64,000 nt of DNA from CAYSPT01 sp964432985 (GCA_964432985.1 CAYSPT010000005.1:1-64000); one strand, 5' to 3'. Shown: positions 41,256-50,505, numbered from the stretch's first letter. The notes: generated by a model from the letters alone, not told the origin. A program made the numbers and translations.

Positions 41256-42275
41256 ATGATGAACGGTAACATCACCAGAAAATCACAGACCATGGCACTG
41301 CTGCTGGCAATCATGCTGGCGGGTTCTGTTGCGGCCGCGGTGGGAAAAGCACTGGTGATCGAACCGAAGAAAGACTTCACCTTCACCGGCAGTTCTTTGA
41401 CTGGTGATTATTTATACATCAGCGACGTGGTCACGGTGCGGGGCGGGGACAGCGGCGAAGCCGATCAAGTTAGGGCTATACGCCTGGTCCCTGCTCCTTA
41501 TCCGGGAGCGATGGTAAAACTGAGTAAAGGACAGATCCGCAACTGCCTGCGCGAAGCCGGATTTGACATGAACCGTGTAGAGTTGAGGATACCGACTATA
41601 CAGCGCCTGGTTCTGCCGGCAAAGCGCCTCAGTGAAGCACAGCTCGAATCGATGATCAGACGCGCTGTTGAAAAAGAACTGTCGGCCTTGGACGGGTCGC
41701 TCGAGCTATCCATCACCGGCTTGCCAAGAGAAATCAACCTCCCGGTAGAAGGCTCTAAAATCGAGATCAAACCGGGGTACCTCAGGCTGGGCCAGACATC
41801 TACCGTAGGGGTGAAAGCCCTGGTGAAGGGAAAAGTCGTCCGGACGGTGTGGGCCAGAGTCCGCCCGGTGATGAACGGATCGGTTGTGGTCGCAGTCAGT
41901 CAGGTGAAACGGCACCAGCTGCTGAGAGCGGCTGATCTGAAGGTGGAGAAAACAGAAATAACTTCGTTAAATGGAGTGTATACCGATCCGAACCAGGTAA
42001 TCGGGATGCGTGCCCGGCGCCAACTACGTGCCGGCCAGGTGCTGGATTCCCGGTACGTGGAAGAAGTCCCGCTTATAAACAGAGGAGATAAGGTGAGAAT
42101 CGAACTTCAGAGGGGTTTTGTAGTCATAACCGCTCTGGGGAAGGCGCTTGAATCCGGTGGTGCTCAGGAATCGATCCGGATCAAGAACATGGCCACAAAA
42201 AAGGAGATCGTCGGGACGGTCAAGAGTGCAGGTTACGTGGTTGTTTCACCGGCTGAGAGAGGAGTCGACTTATGA
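41256..42275 (+). CDS. flgA: Flagellar P-ring chaperone FlgA
   Basis: 339 residues with a signal peptide (MALLLAIMLAGSVAAAVGKA) and a SAF domain near the C-terminus (VVVAVSQVKRHQLLRAADLK and RRQLRAGQVLDSRYVEEV). The final domain is VRIELQRGFVVITALGKALE with GTVKSAGYVVV. It helps assemble FlgI in the periplasm. It is longer than proteobacterial FlgA (about 220 residues) because of an extended N-terminal half. The stop overlaps flgH. Confidence 0.92.
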   Translation: MMNGNITRKSQTMALLLAIMLAGSVAAAVGKALVIEPKKDFTFTGSSLTGDYLYISDVVTVRGGDSGEADQVRAIRLVPAPYPGAMVKLSKGQIRNCLREAGFDMNRVELRIPTIQRLVLPAKRLSEAQLESMIRRAVEKELSALDGSLELSITGLPREINLPVEGSKIEIKPGYLRLGQTSTVGVKALVKGKVVRTVWARVRPVMNGSVVVAVSQVKRHQLLRAADLKVEKTEITSLNGVYTDPNQVIGMRARRQLRAGQVLDSRYVEEVPLINRGDKVRIELQRGFVVITALGKALESGGAQESIRIKNMATKKEIVGTVKSAGYVVVSPAERGVDL

Positions 42276-42871
42276 AAAGTTTAAACGGGGCCGGTTTGAT
42301 GGTTTTGCTGGTGGTGTTCGTAATAGTCCTGGCCGGTATCCAGGCAGAGGTGAAGGCTGCATCCGTATGGGACGACCGGGCCAGAGAATTGTACTCCGAA
42401 CACCGGGCCCGCAACGTGGGAGACATCGTGACGATTATCATCTCCGAATCATCGACGGCTTCGTCAAAAGCAGCCACGGAAGCCACAGAAGAAAACACAC
42501 TCAGCACCAACGCCGGTGTGGGCTTGCTGCGGTTTCTTTCGGCCTCATCCGGCGGGGCGAAGAATGATTTTAAAGGTGAGGGTACCACCAGCCGTACCGG
42601 ATCGTTGAGTGCGAAGATCACCGCCATGATCACCAAGAAGCTTCCCAACGGAAACCTGGTGATCGAAGGCGTCCGGCGTGTGAGGATGAACCGGGAAACC
42701 GAGGAGATAGTGCTTTCGGGGGTCGTTCGCCCCCAGGACATTACCGAGCAGAATACGGTTCTGTCGACGTATGTTGCCAACGCCGAGATCAAGTACAAGG
42801 GAGCCGGGTCCGTGGGCGGAAATCTCCAGCGCCCCGGTTTTCTCAACAAGGTATTCAACTTCTTGTTTTAA
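42272..42871 (+). CDS. flgH: Flagellar L-ring protein FlgH, lacking the lipobox
   Basis: 199 residues. The family core is ARNVGDIVTIIISESSTASS, FKGEGTTSRTGSLSAKITAM, GNLVIEGVRRVRMNRETEEI and SGVVRPQDITEQNTV. FlgH is normally an outer-membrane lipoprotein. Here the export signal (LMVLLVVFVIVLAGIQAEVKA) has no cysteine, so it would not be lipidated. The ATG overlaps the flgA stop as ATGA. Confidence 0.93.
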   Translation: MKSLNGAGLMVLLVVFVIVLAGIQAEVKAASVWDDRARELYSEHRARNVGDIVTIIISESSTASSKAATEATEENTLSTNAGVGLLRFLSASSGGAKNDFKGEGTTSRTGSLSAKITAMITKKLPNGNLVIEGVRRVRMNRETEEIVLSGVVRPQDITEQNTVLSTYVANAEIKYKGAGSVGGNLQRPGFLNKVFNFLF

Positions 42872-42928
42872 ACAGTACATAAGATACGACGAGTTCCTGT
42901 AAGGAACCGCGAGAGGAGAGGAAGAAGG

Positions 42929-43966
42929 GTGCGAGGACGCAGGCGTAACTGGAAATACGGTTTGGTCACTGCAACACTGACGGTTGCCACCATGGTTACC
43001 GCCTCCATGGCCTGGGGAGGGCCTCTGGTGCGGGTGAAAGATATCGCACGGATCAAGGGAGTCCGCCCTAACCAACTCGTTGGCCGCGGCCTGGTAGTCG
43101 GTCTCAACGGTTCCGGTGACAAGGAACCGGTGGCTTACAGCATGATTGCCAACCTGATGAAACACTACGGTATCGAGATCGACAGAACTCAGGTCAAGCT
43201 GAAGAATGTCGCCGCAGTCATCATAACCTGCACCATTCCGCCCTTCGCCAAAGAGGGAGACCAGATAGATATTTTGGTGTCGTCTCTGGCCGATGCCAAG
43301 AGCCTGAAAGGCGGAACCCTGATTCAGACCCCGCTTTTCGGGGCTGATAACACAGTGTACGCAGTCGCCCAGGGGCCTGTTTCGGTGGGCGGGGTCGGCG
43401 GGGCCGCCGCCGGTGGCGGCACTACTCACACCCTGGTTGGCCGGATTCCCCGGGGAGCCGTTGTAGAGCGCGAGATACCCACTTCGTTTCACGAGGGAAA
43501 CGAAGTCAAGCTGATTCTCAACGAGAAGGATTTCACCACTTCATCCCGGCTGGCCAAGTCAATCAACAAGCAGTTCCCGGGAGAGATGGCCAGGGCGATG
43601 GACGCCGGGATGGTAGCGGTAACGATTCCCTTCAGCTACCGAAACGAGATCGTTAATTTCATTTGCGCCCTTGAAGATCTCACCCTGGAGCCCGATGACG
43701 TGGCCCGGGTGGTGATCAACGAGAGGACTGGCACGGTGGTCATCGGTACCGAGGTCAAGATCTCCCGCGTGGCTATCACCCACGGAGACCTTTCAGTGCA
43801 GATCCAACAGCGTACAGGCAGTATGGTGGACATTCCCGAAAGCGCCACCGTACAGGACGTGGTGGATGCCCTGAATTCGGTGGGCGCCACCAGCCAGGAC
43901 ATCATTTCAGTTCTGCAGGCGATGAAGGCCGCCGGGGCCATTCACGCCGAACTCGAGATTCTCTAA
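42929..43966 (+). CDS. flgI: Flagellar P-ring protein FlgI
   Basis: 345 residues. A signal peptide (ATLTVATMVTASMAWGGP) is followed by VRVKDIARIKGVRPNQLVGR, GLVVGLNGSGDKEP, TCTIPPFAKEGDQIDILVSS, and VVINERTGTVVIGTEVKISR. All are standard FlgI segments. It forms the peptidoglycan-plane ring around the rod. The GTG at 42929 has GAGGAAGAAGG just upstream. Confidence 0.96.
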   Translation: MRGRRRNWKYGLVTATLTVATMVTASMAWGGPLVRVKDIARIKGVRPNQLVGRGLVVGLNGSGDKEPVAYSMIANLMKHYGIEIDRTQVKLKNVAAVIITCTIPPFAKEGDQIDILVSSLADAKSLKGGTLIQTPLFGADNTVYAVAQGPVSVGGVGGAAAGGGTTHTLVGRIPRGAVVEREIPTSFHEGNEVKLILNEKDFTTSSRLAKSINKQFPGEMARAMDAGMVAVTIPFSYRNEIVNFICALEDLTLEPDDVARVVINERTGTVVIGTEVKISRVAITHGDLSVQIQQRTGSMVDIPESATVQDVVDALNSVGATSQDIISVLQAMKAAGAIHAELEIL

Positions 43967-43981
43967 GGAGGTGCCTGAGCA

Positions 43982-44323
43982 ATGATAGACGGTATGAATA
44001 ACGCACTGCTGGCCATTGACCAGGGCAAGACCAACAGAGCTAAGTCATTTGCCCAGAAGGCCAAGAATCTCAAGTCGGAGGATGTGGAAAACGAAAAAGC
44101 ACAACTCAAGGAACAAGTCGAGGATTTCGTTTCAATCCTGGTCTTCCAGATGGTGGCTGGAATGCGCAAGACAGTTCCCAAGACCGGGCTCATCGACGGC
44201 GGTAACGCCGAGCGTATTTTCCAGAGCATGCTAGACCAGGAATACGCGTCAGCCATCACGAAGACCTCGAACTTCGATCTGGTGGAACAGGTCTACAACC
44301 AGCTTTCAGCCGGCATCTATTAA
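43982..44323 (+). CDS. flgJ: FlgJ-type rod-binding protein without muramidase domain
   Basis: 113 residues. Only the rod-binding half is present: KEQVEDFVSILVFQMVAGMR, then DGGNAERIFQSMLDQEYASA, and the end FDLVEQVYNQLS. The C-terminal glucosaminidase/muramidase of enteric FlgJ is absent, so another enzyme must open peptidoglycan. AGGAGG precedes the ATG. It is the last gene of the visible flagellar operon. Confidence 0.9.
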   Translation: MIDGMNNALLAIDQGKTNRAKSFAQKAKNLKSEDVENEKAQLKEQVEDFVSILVFQMVAGMRKTVPKTGLIDGGNAERIFQSMLDQEYASAITKTSNFDLVEQVYNQLSAGIY

Positions 44324-44381
44324 ATTATAAAACCGGCTGTTAGAAGCATAAATAAAACAAGCGGAAAAAGGATAGGAAGCA

Positions 44382-44431
44382 GACAACAACCACCTGGACA
44401 GCTCACATTGTCCAGGTGGTTCGAAGTTGTC
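44382..44431. terminator. Long hairpin between convergent operons
   Basis: AACCACCTGGACA (44388-44400) and TGTCCAGGTGGTT (44409-44421) form a 13-pair stem with an eight-base loop; GACAAC/GTTGTC extend it. No U-run follows on the plus strand. Its position between convergent gene ends suggests bidirectional termination or mRNA end protection. Confidence 0.55.
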
Positions 44432-44467
44432 CTGTCGCCCCGCGTCGAAACCAGCTGCAGTGTCCGG

Positions 44468-45832
44468 TTAAAACGAGAAACTCACCATTAGTGTGTGTGC
44501 CGCCAGCTTGAATCTGTCGCCGGTGATCATGCTGTCTCCCCGACCCCAGTTGTACTCGTAGCCGAAGGTGAAACGGCCCCGCGAGTACAAGATCTTGGCC
44601 CCCGCCTGCAGACTCATTTCCTCGGGGGAGTTGCCCGGAAGGAATCCCATGTTTCTCACCAGCAGCGAGTGATCACCCAGCACATAATTAGTAGAGAACG
44701 TCCACGGGTAGCGGTCGAAGGTAAAATCCTGGCTGAGAATGGTGTAGTCCTCTCTGGACAGGAGGTTTTCGATCGCGCCCCGGCGGATAGTGGCCGCCGT
44801 GGAGTTCATGTAAAACCGGTTCTTATGATAGCGGTAGGTGAATCCCGCCTGCAGAGCGGTTGCCTGGGTATAGACCGAATATGCTGCTTCGAACGCCAGG
44901 TTTTTGTTCTCGTAGGAAGCGAAGTAGATATTGGCATCGTCCAGGACCGTCTCATTGGTAGAAATCCTCTTGTAGGTGAAGGTGAAATTGTCTTCTCCCA
45001 GGGACGTGTAGCTTAGAGCCAGGCCTTTTTCCGCCAGGCGTTCCCGGGCGGGATCGACATAGTCGATTTTCAGCTGGCTGTAAGCCAGGTCGACGCGGTG
45101 CAGCCGGTTGTGAAGCCAGGTGAGAAGCACCGTGTCCCCCGTGCCGTCTTTTTTCGACGAGGTGGTGTAATCCAGCAGCGTGTAGTAGTTCGAAACATGA
45201 AAGGCGTTATATTCCCGGTAGATGTTACGGTAGATCTTCTTCCACTCATCGTTCTCTCTGTCTAGGTCACGCCTGAGTTTCAGGTACTTGAGTGCGGTTT
45301 TCAAATCGCCGTCGTAGTAGTAGGACCAGCTCAATCCCGCCAGAGCGGTCAGGTTTTCCTTGTCTATCTTCAGCTGGTGATTGTAGTAGTCGATCGCCGG
45401 CTTGTACTGCTTGAGAGAATAGTGTGAAAAAGCGATGTTTCCGAGAAAGAACATGTTGTTGGGGTCATATTTGAGGCTGTGCTGCCCCAGTTCAATTGCT
45501 TCCTGGTATCTTCCCAGCTTAACCAGGCAGTTTTGCTTTCCCAGGTTGCCGTTGAGACGGTCCGACTCCAGCCTGGCGACCTTGAGGCTTTCTTCGTAAT
45601 AGTGCAGGGAGCTGGTGTAATCCCCTTTCAGATAGAACTGGAAGGCGGTGTCCAGGTTTTTCATGTGCCCGCTATAATATTCAAAGAATTGCTCCTGGGC
45701 GTACCCGGGGGCGTTGCCAAAGGTGCATAGAACGAAAAGTGCCGTCAGTAAGACTGCGACACTCTGACTTGATGCAACACATCTGTTTCGTCGCATCCGA
45801 CTGGTATCCCGTGAGATTTTCTGAAATAGCAT
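44468..45832 (-). CDS. TPR protein with C-terminal outer-membrane beta-barrel
   Basis: 454 residues. An export signal (VAVLLTALFVLCTFGNAPGY) is followed by about four tetratricopeptide repeats to residue 200 (AFQFYLKGDYTSSLHYYEES, NIAFSHYSLKQYKPAIDYYN). The rest is rich in alternating aromatic and polar residues, ending in MVSFSF, as outer-membrane barrels do. The layout resembles the YaiO family. The ATG has AGGAGG nine bases upstream. It lies about 220 bases downstream of the transporter/peptidase gene and probably provides its outer-membrane component. Confidence 0.75.
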   Translation of the reverse strand: MLFQKISRDTSRMRRNRCVASSQSVAVLLTALFVLCTFGNAPGYAQEQFFEYYSGHMKNLDTAFQFYLKGDYTSSLHYYEESLKVARLESDRLNGNLGKQNCLVKLGRYQEAIELGQHSLKYDPNNMFFLGNIAFSHYSLKQYKPAIDYYNHQLKIDKENLTALAGLSWSYYYDGDLKTALKYLKLRRDLDRENDEWKKIYRNIYREYNAFHVSNYYTLLDYTTSSKKDGTGDTVLLTWLHNRLHRVDLAYSQLKIDYVDPARERLAEKGLALSYTSLGEDNFTFTYKRISTNETVLDDANIYFASYENKNLAFEAAYSVYTQATALQAGFTYRYHKNRFYMNSTAATIRRGAIENLLSREDYTILSQDFTFDRYPWTFSTNYVLGDHSLLVRNMGFLPGNSPEEMSLQAGAKILYSRGRFTFGYEYNWGRGDSMITGDRFKLAAHTLMVSFSF

Positions 45833-45869
45833 ACTGCTGTTCCTCCTTGTTCACCGTTAATTAACCTGC

Positions 45870-45944
45870 ATTATCCGGGTGTCAAATTATCCGGGTGTCA
45901 AATTATCCGGGTGTCAAATTATCCGGGTGTCAAATTATCCGGGT
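45870..45944 (-). repeat. 16-base tandem repeat (about 4.7 copies)
   Basis: The plus strand reads ATTATCCGGGTGTCAA four times without change, then ATTATCCGGGT. It fills the gap between the transporter/peptidase gene and the TPR-barrel gene and lies close upstream of the latter's ribosome site. Confidence 0.95.
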
Positions 45945-46055
45945 TCATCTGAAAGATGAATCGGTCTTTCAGGAGTAGCATTTCGGTCAATAGTGTACCA
46001 TATGAGCTGAATAATTGCTCTAGTCCGAATAGGGGAAAAATGAGAACGATCGATA

Positions 46056-48125
46056 TCACTTCCTGGTGATGGTGATCTGGTCATGTCCGTGGACGATGGA
46101 AACGGTGTCCAGAAACTTATTCCGGTGAAGCTGTACTTCACTGCTGGTGGTGATGATGTTCCGGTGAAAGAAATTCATGGTGTTACGGCTTGAAAAGCTC
46201 AAATCCGACAGGTACCGCAGCGTGATTGCATTGCCGGCGGCCGCAGGGTACAGGGACTGCATCAGCAGCACGCCGTTTTTTATGACGGTTTCCAGGCTGA
46301 TGTCCAGGGGGAGGTCGTCTTTCCATTCGATGCTGTCCGAGCACAGCGGCAGGGAGGGCATGGCCAGGTACAGGTACCGCAGTATTGAGGTTTTGGGACC
46401 GGTGTACTTGTAAAACCTGAACATGTTTTTGTATGTCTCGAAATACAGTTTAGCCGGCCCGTTTTTTAAACAGGATGTGCCGTCCAGATCAAGTTCCACG
46501 GTGACCGTCTCCTGCTGTTCGTCCTCGTTGATTTTCATGACAAACTCGAAGGTGTCTCCCAGGAGCAGTTCCATTTTCTTCTGTTTCTTTATGGAGCTGT
46601 GCAGTGCCGAAAGTATCTGGTCCTTCACGGGTGACAGGTGATTATGGTACAGGTTGTCCCGGTCCAGGACCTGCTCGAAAACAAACTCCATGGTGGGGGC
46701 AGCGTCCGCCGCGGCGCCCTGTACCTGGAGATGAATGTGCGGAAACGGGGAGTAGCCCGAATTACCACATCGGCCAATCATTTCACCAGTCTCAACCGTC
46801 ATACCTTTGCCGGGTACGACCGAGTCTTTCTTGAGGTGGCATATCTTGACGTAGAAACCGCGGTGGTCATAGATAACAACGTGGTTTCCCCAGTTATCCT
46901 GGCGATTGACCGAGCCTGGATCATTGTCATCCATGGTGTTCTTGACCGCTACCACCGTACCCGATACCGGGGAGAGCACCGGCTTGTTGAATGCATAATA
47001 ACTGCTCAGCTTGCTGGTGGGGCCCTGGCTCTGGTTACCGGCTTCATCCACCACGATGAAGTCGACACCGTGCTTCCAGGGACCTTTGTGGGTGATGGTG
47101 TCGTCGAATCCCTGGGATATCTTCCAGAATCCGGAGAAGGGCAGCGAAATGGCGGGGCACTCGAGCCCGAAGCGCTTGATATAATTGATATAAAAATCCA
47201 GGTTTGCTTCCGGGTTCTTCAGATAGGTGTACGTTCGCAGCCGTGAGTTGATGATATCCGAGTAGTAGATCAGGGCCAGGACCACAATGTTGAAGGGAAG
47301 CGTGAATACCGGGATGCCGTAGGCACTGAAGAACACCTCAACCGCGCCCAGTATGATGTACGACATCCCCACGGCGACCACGGCGATCAGGTACGATTTG
47401 AACGATGGAATCAGGTAGATGCTTCCGATGGCGATGGCAATCAGGATGTAGTTGAAATAATTCAGGTTGAGAAAGGTCGTAGCGGCGGTGGAGTTGAACT
47501 CCCCGGTCAGGATGGCCCCGGTGTAGTAGCCGATTATCGACAGGAAGAACATGATCCTGGAGTGCATCAGGAGCCCTACAGCGATGATTATTCCCACCAG
47601 GATATTAGTCGAGAAGAAAATAGAGCCAAGCGACAGGAAATAGCCGTTAATCCAAACGGGCAGGGCATCCCAAACCACCGGCGAATGGTACTGGAGGTAG
47701 TTACTAAATAGTCCCGAGCTGCGAAGCGTGGAAAGGTAGATGAAAGAGCTCACGATGACGAAGGGAATGCTCAGTATCGGCAGCCCCGTGTATTTGCGAA
47801 CCAGGAAATTCAATCCTACCGTGAGGATGAAAGTGAAAATAGCCGACAGGAACACCAGCACTACGGTCAGCGGCGAAAGTTTGAACAGCACCCCGATGGA
47901 AAGCCCTACCAGCAGGGGATTGTAGTAGAAGAACGGCTCGAATCCAAGGCCGCGGGCGAAGGTCAACCGGGAGAAAAAGTAAGCGGACCCGATGGCTATC
48001 ACACCGCACAGCCCGGTATTGGGATCGATAAAGGTGGAAAACACTACGATCATACCGAGCAGCTCATTGTCGGCGAAAAAGATTTCCGAATAAATCAGGA
48101 GAAATTTCTTAAGCTTGCTCACCAC
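46056..48125 (-). CDS. Urea-transporter-like membrane domain fused to an M23 metallopeptidase
   Basis: 689 residues. Residues 1-290 match the urea transporter fold in two halves: YYNPLLVGLSIG with GLPILSIPFVIVSSF, then GYYTGAILTGEF with GIPVFTLPFNIVVLA. Residues 325-490 are an M23 (LytM-type) peptidase. H352 and D355 in KHGVDFIVVD and H463/H465 in PHIHLQVQG are the Zn ligands and catalytic histidine; all are present. The last 200 residues are unrecognised. The GTG at 48125 or 48122 overlaps the upstream decarboxylase gene. It may couple a channel for a small amide or amine to cutting of a peptide or of peptidoglycan. Confidence 0.82.
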   Translation of the reverse strand: MVSKLKKFLLIYSEIFFADNELLGMIVVFSTFIDPNTGLCGVIAIGSAYFFSRLTFARGLGFEPFFYYNPLLVGLSIGVLFKLSPLTVVLVFLSAIFTFILTVGLNFLVRKYTGLPILSIPFVIVSSFIYLSTLRSSGLFSNYLQYHSPVVWDALPVWINGYFLSLGSIFFSTNILVGIIIAVGLLMHSRIMFFLSIIGYYTGAILTGEFNSTAATTFLNLNYFNYILIAIAIGSIYLIPSFKSYLIAVVAVGMSYIILGAVEVFFSAYGIPVFTLPFNIVVLALIYYSDIINSRLRTYTYLKNPEANLDFYINYIKRFGLECPAISLPFSGFWKISQGFDDTITHKGPWKHGVDFIVVDEAGNQSQGPTSKLSSYYAFNKPVLSPVSGTVVAVKNTMDDNDPGSVNRQDNWGNHVVIYDHRGFYVKICHLKKDSVVPGKGMTVETGEMIGRCGNSGYSPFPHIHLQVQGAAADAAPTMEFVFEQVLDRDNLYHNHLSPVKDQILSALHSSIKKQKKMELLLGDTFEFVMKINEDEQQETVTVELDLDGTSCLKNGPAKLYFETYKNMFRFYKYTGPKTSILRYLYLAMPSLPLCSDSIEWKDDLPLDISLETVIKNGVLLMQSLYPAAAGNAITLRYLSDLSFSSRNTMNFFHRNIITTSSEVQLHRNKFLDTVSIVHGHDQITITRK

Positions 48126-49468
48126 TCTACCTTCAGCCGGTCAGGGATGTGCTCCCGGCGGATGATGTCTTCCAGGTCCTCTTTTTCCCTGATGAGTTCC
48201 AGGTCTCCGTTTTCAGCTACCAGAACGATGTTGGGACGGTACTCGATGAACTGCATCCACTGGGTGACACAGTAGGCCCCCACGGGGTTGAACACCAGCG
48301 GTGTTCCCGGTGCCAGCGGCGGGAGTTTCACCGCCGGGCGGACCACGTCGATGTTCATGCACAACGGCCCGTACAGGGTGACATCTTCCGCCGGCCCTTC
48401 GATATCCAGGCCAACCTTGACCGGGATGTCGTACCAGTTGCTGGTAAACAGCAGGTTGATCCCGGCATCGATAACGTAGGTCTTGCGGCCGTCCAGCAGC
48501 CGTTTAGAGCCGGTAACGGTGGAAAGCAGATACCCCGCCTCGTCAATTATGGCCCGGCCGCTTTCCAGGTACACGGTGGGATAGGTGCCCGGAGAAATGT
48601 TTTCCAGCAGCGTTTCCCCGATGGCCTGGGCATAGTCTGCCACCGGAGGAATGCTGAACTCCGGCGGCAGGTAGACGGCTTTCAGTCGGTTTTTCGAGGG
48701 GAGTCCCCCTCCCAGGTCTATATATTCCATGGTGACGTCGAACTCTTCTCCCAGCCGTTCGGCGAAATGAATCAGTTTAGCTGCCTGGATCCGGTAGGCG
48801 TTGGCGGACAGGATGAACGTTCCCATGTGGCAGTGCAGTCCGGTCAGGTTCAAGCAGGGGCTTTTGCATATCCTTTTAGCTCCTGAAAATGCCTGGCCGC
48901 TTTCCAAATTGAAGCCGAACCGGGACCACTGGGGATAGATTCCCGAGTTCAGGTTGATACGGATACCGACATCCACCGTCTGGTTGAGCTTGGCAGCGAT
49001 CTCCTCGATACGGTATATCTCGTCGAAGTTGTCGATGTTGATCATTGCGCCTTCCGTGACGGCCTGCTCCAGGATCCCCGTTCTCTTGTAGGGGCCGTTG
49101 AAGATGATTTTGTTGCCGGGCACCCCCATGCTCCTGGCTTTTTGGTACTCGAATTCCGACACCACCTCCGCCAGGCAGTCTTCCGAGTGGAGGATGGAGC
49201 AGAGTGCTCCCAGGTAATTGGTTTTATAAGACCAGGCAAAGACTATTTTGGGGTAGTAGGTTTTGAATGTCCGGTAGTAGTTCCGAATGGTAGTGCGCAG
49301 CGTCTTTTCGGAAAACACAAAGACCGGGGAACCGAACTTCTCCAGTATCTTCTTGATCGGGACGCCGTCTATTTCCGTTGTTTTCGTGGCGTGGTAACTG
49401 GTGTGAAATTTGTTGACGAATCCAATGCTCTGCTCGATAAGAATCGGCTTTTCGTATAACTGTTTCAT
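48119..49468 (-). CDS. Fold-III PLP-dependent decarboxylase (diaminopimelate decarboxylase-like)
   Basis: 449 residues with an alanine-racemase-fold barrel. K82 in FAWSYKTNYLGALC is the PLP lysine. LTGLHCHMGTFIL carries the cofactor-stacking His, IDLGGGLPSKN binds phosphate, and LESGRAIIDEAG is the substrate-side arginine loop. LYGPLCMNIDVV carries the second-subunit catalytic Cys. The group includes diaminopimelate, arginine and BtrK-type decarboxylases. No lysine-pathway gene is adjacent. The frame overlaps the ATP-grasp gene by four bases and the transporter gene by four to seven. The product is probably an amine from an amino acid or amino-acyl conjugate. Confidence 0.85.
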   Translation of the reverse strand: MKQLYEKPILIEQSIGFVNKFHTSYHATKTTEIDGVPIKKILEKFGSPVFVFSEKTLRTTIRNYYRTFKTYYPKIVFAWSYKTNYLGALCSILHSEDCLAEVVSEFEYQKARSMGVPGNKIIFNGPYKRTGILEQAVTEGAMINIDNFDEIYRIEEIAAKLNQTVDVGIRINLNSGIYPQWSRFGFNLESGQAFSGAKRICKSPCLNLTGLHCHMGTFILSANAYRIQAAKLIHFAERLGEEFDVTMEYIDLGGGLPSKNRLKAVYLPPEFSIPPVADYAQAIGETLLENISPGTYPTVYLESGRAIIDEAGYLLSTVTGSKRLLDGRKTYVIDAGINLLFTSNWYDIPVKVGLDIEGPAEDVTLYGPLCMNIDVVRPAVKLPPLAPGTPLVFNPVGAYCVTQWMQFIEYRPNIVLVAENGDLELIREKEDLEDIIRREHIPDRLKVEW

Positions 49469-50505
49469 TGTTTCTCTCCTTTAACGACGATATCCTCGAA
49501 ATCAGAGATGTCTTTGATTAGTTCACCGGTGTAACGGATGAGCAGTTTGCCCACCTCGTACTCGTTGGTAAAGGTGTCCTTTCCTTCAGTGACATTCAGC
49601 AGATACCGGTGGGGCAGGTTCACACCGGCCGCGGAAGCCAGGTACACCCAGGCCGGAAAACGCGGATTGATTTCCAGCAGGTAGATGGTCTCGTCTTTGG
49701 TAATCCTGAACTCCAGCTCAAAAGCTCCGGAAAACTTGGTCTCTTCGATAAATGCGTGGCAGATGTCGAGCATAGCCGGGTTATCGATGGTGACCGCGGT
49801 CCAGACCTTGCCCATCTGGGTGAGCAGCAGCTTCTTGATCGCTACCGCCCCCAGGAGTTTTCCACTGTTGCTTCCCAGACCAATCAGGTTGTAATCGTTG
49901 CCGGCCACGAACTGCTGAACCAGTACCGGCAGCCCCCACTTCTGGGAAATCTTCGTAAAAAGACCGTGCGCATCCGAGTAGCCAGTAGCCTTGTATGCTT
50001 CGTAGAAACACCCCTTCATCATGGCGGGAAAGCCCACTGCGTCCAGGGCGGTGTTGAGCTCCTCGATGGATGAGACAGGGAAGGTGCGGGGTACTTTAAC
50101 ATCCAACCGTTCGCCCAGCAGCGGCAGGTTCGACTTGTTGCAGTTGATGTATTGTTTCCACGATGGTACCAGCAGTTTTATATTGTTCTCTTCAAGCGAT
50201 TCCCGGTTTTTTATGTAGTTAGGAAGCTCTGAATCGAAGGCGGGAATGACAATGTCAACGTCCTGCTCTTCGCAGACGTACAGCAGACGCTCCATATACC
50301 GCTCCGAGGGCCCCGATGGATAAGGCAGGAGGAAGCCGCGGTCGACGTACTGATCTAGATACAACCCCGGATCCATGGCATCGTAGGCCAGACCGATACA
50401 CCGGTAATCCGGGTCCACTTCCTTGAGGCTGCGGATGATACCGATTCCCGACCCGGGATTGTCTACTGAGTTGATGCCCGATACGGCGATAGTTAATTTT
50501 TTCAA
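49465..50505 (-). CDS. ATP-grasp ligase
   Basis: 346 residues with carbamoyl-phosphate-synthase-like layout: an N-terminal Rossmann-type part (LTIAVSGINSVDNPGSGIGI, DVDIVIPAFDSELPNY), a central ATP-binding lid (FPAMMKGCFYEAYKATGYSD, VLVQQFVAGNDYNLIGLGS), and the Mg-binding core (FSGAFELEFRITKDETIYLL with LEINPRFPAWVYLASAAG). It joins a carboxylate to an amine or thiol with ATP. The four-base overlaps with the genes before and after make stoichiometric production with the PqqD-like protein and decarboxylase likely. Confidence 0.88.
   Translation of the reverse strand: MKKLTIAVSGINSVDNPGSGIGIIRSLKEVDPDYRCIGLAYDAMDPGLYLDQYVDRGFLLPYPSGPSERYMERLLYVCEEQDVDIVIPAFDSELPNYIKNRESLEENNIKLLVPSWKQYINCNKSNLPLLGERLDVKVPRTFPVSSIEELNTALDAVGFPAMMKGCFYEAYKATGYSDAHGLFTKISQKWGLPVLVQQFVAGNDYNLIGLGSNSGKLLGAVAIKKLLLTQMGKVWTAVTIDNPAMLDICHAFIEETKFSGAFELEFRITKDETIYLLEINPRFPAWVYLASAAGVNLPHRYLLNVTEGKDTFTNEYEVGKLLIRYTGELIKDISDFEDIVVKGEKQ

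Noticed and set aside
42545..43492. A 315-codon minus-strand frame over flgH and flgI
   Set aside because: It spans two well-supported flagellar genes on the other strand and has no family signature.
45870..45944. CRISPR array
   Set aside because: The 16-base units are contiguous with no spacers and no cas genes are present.
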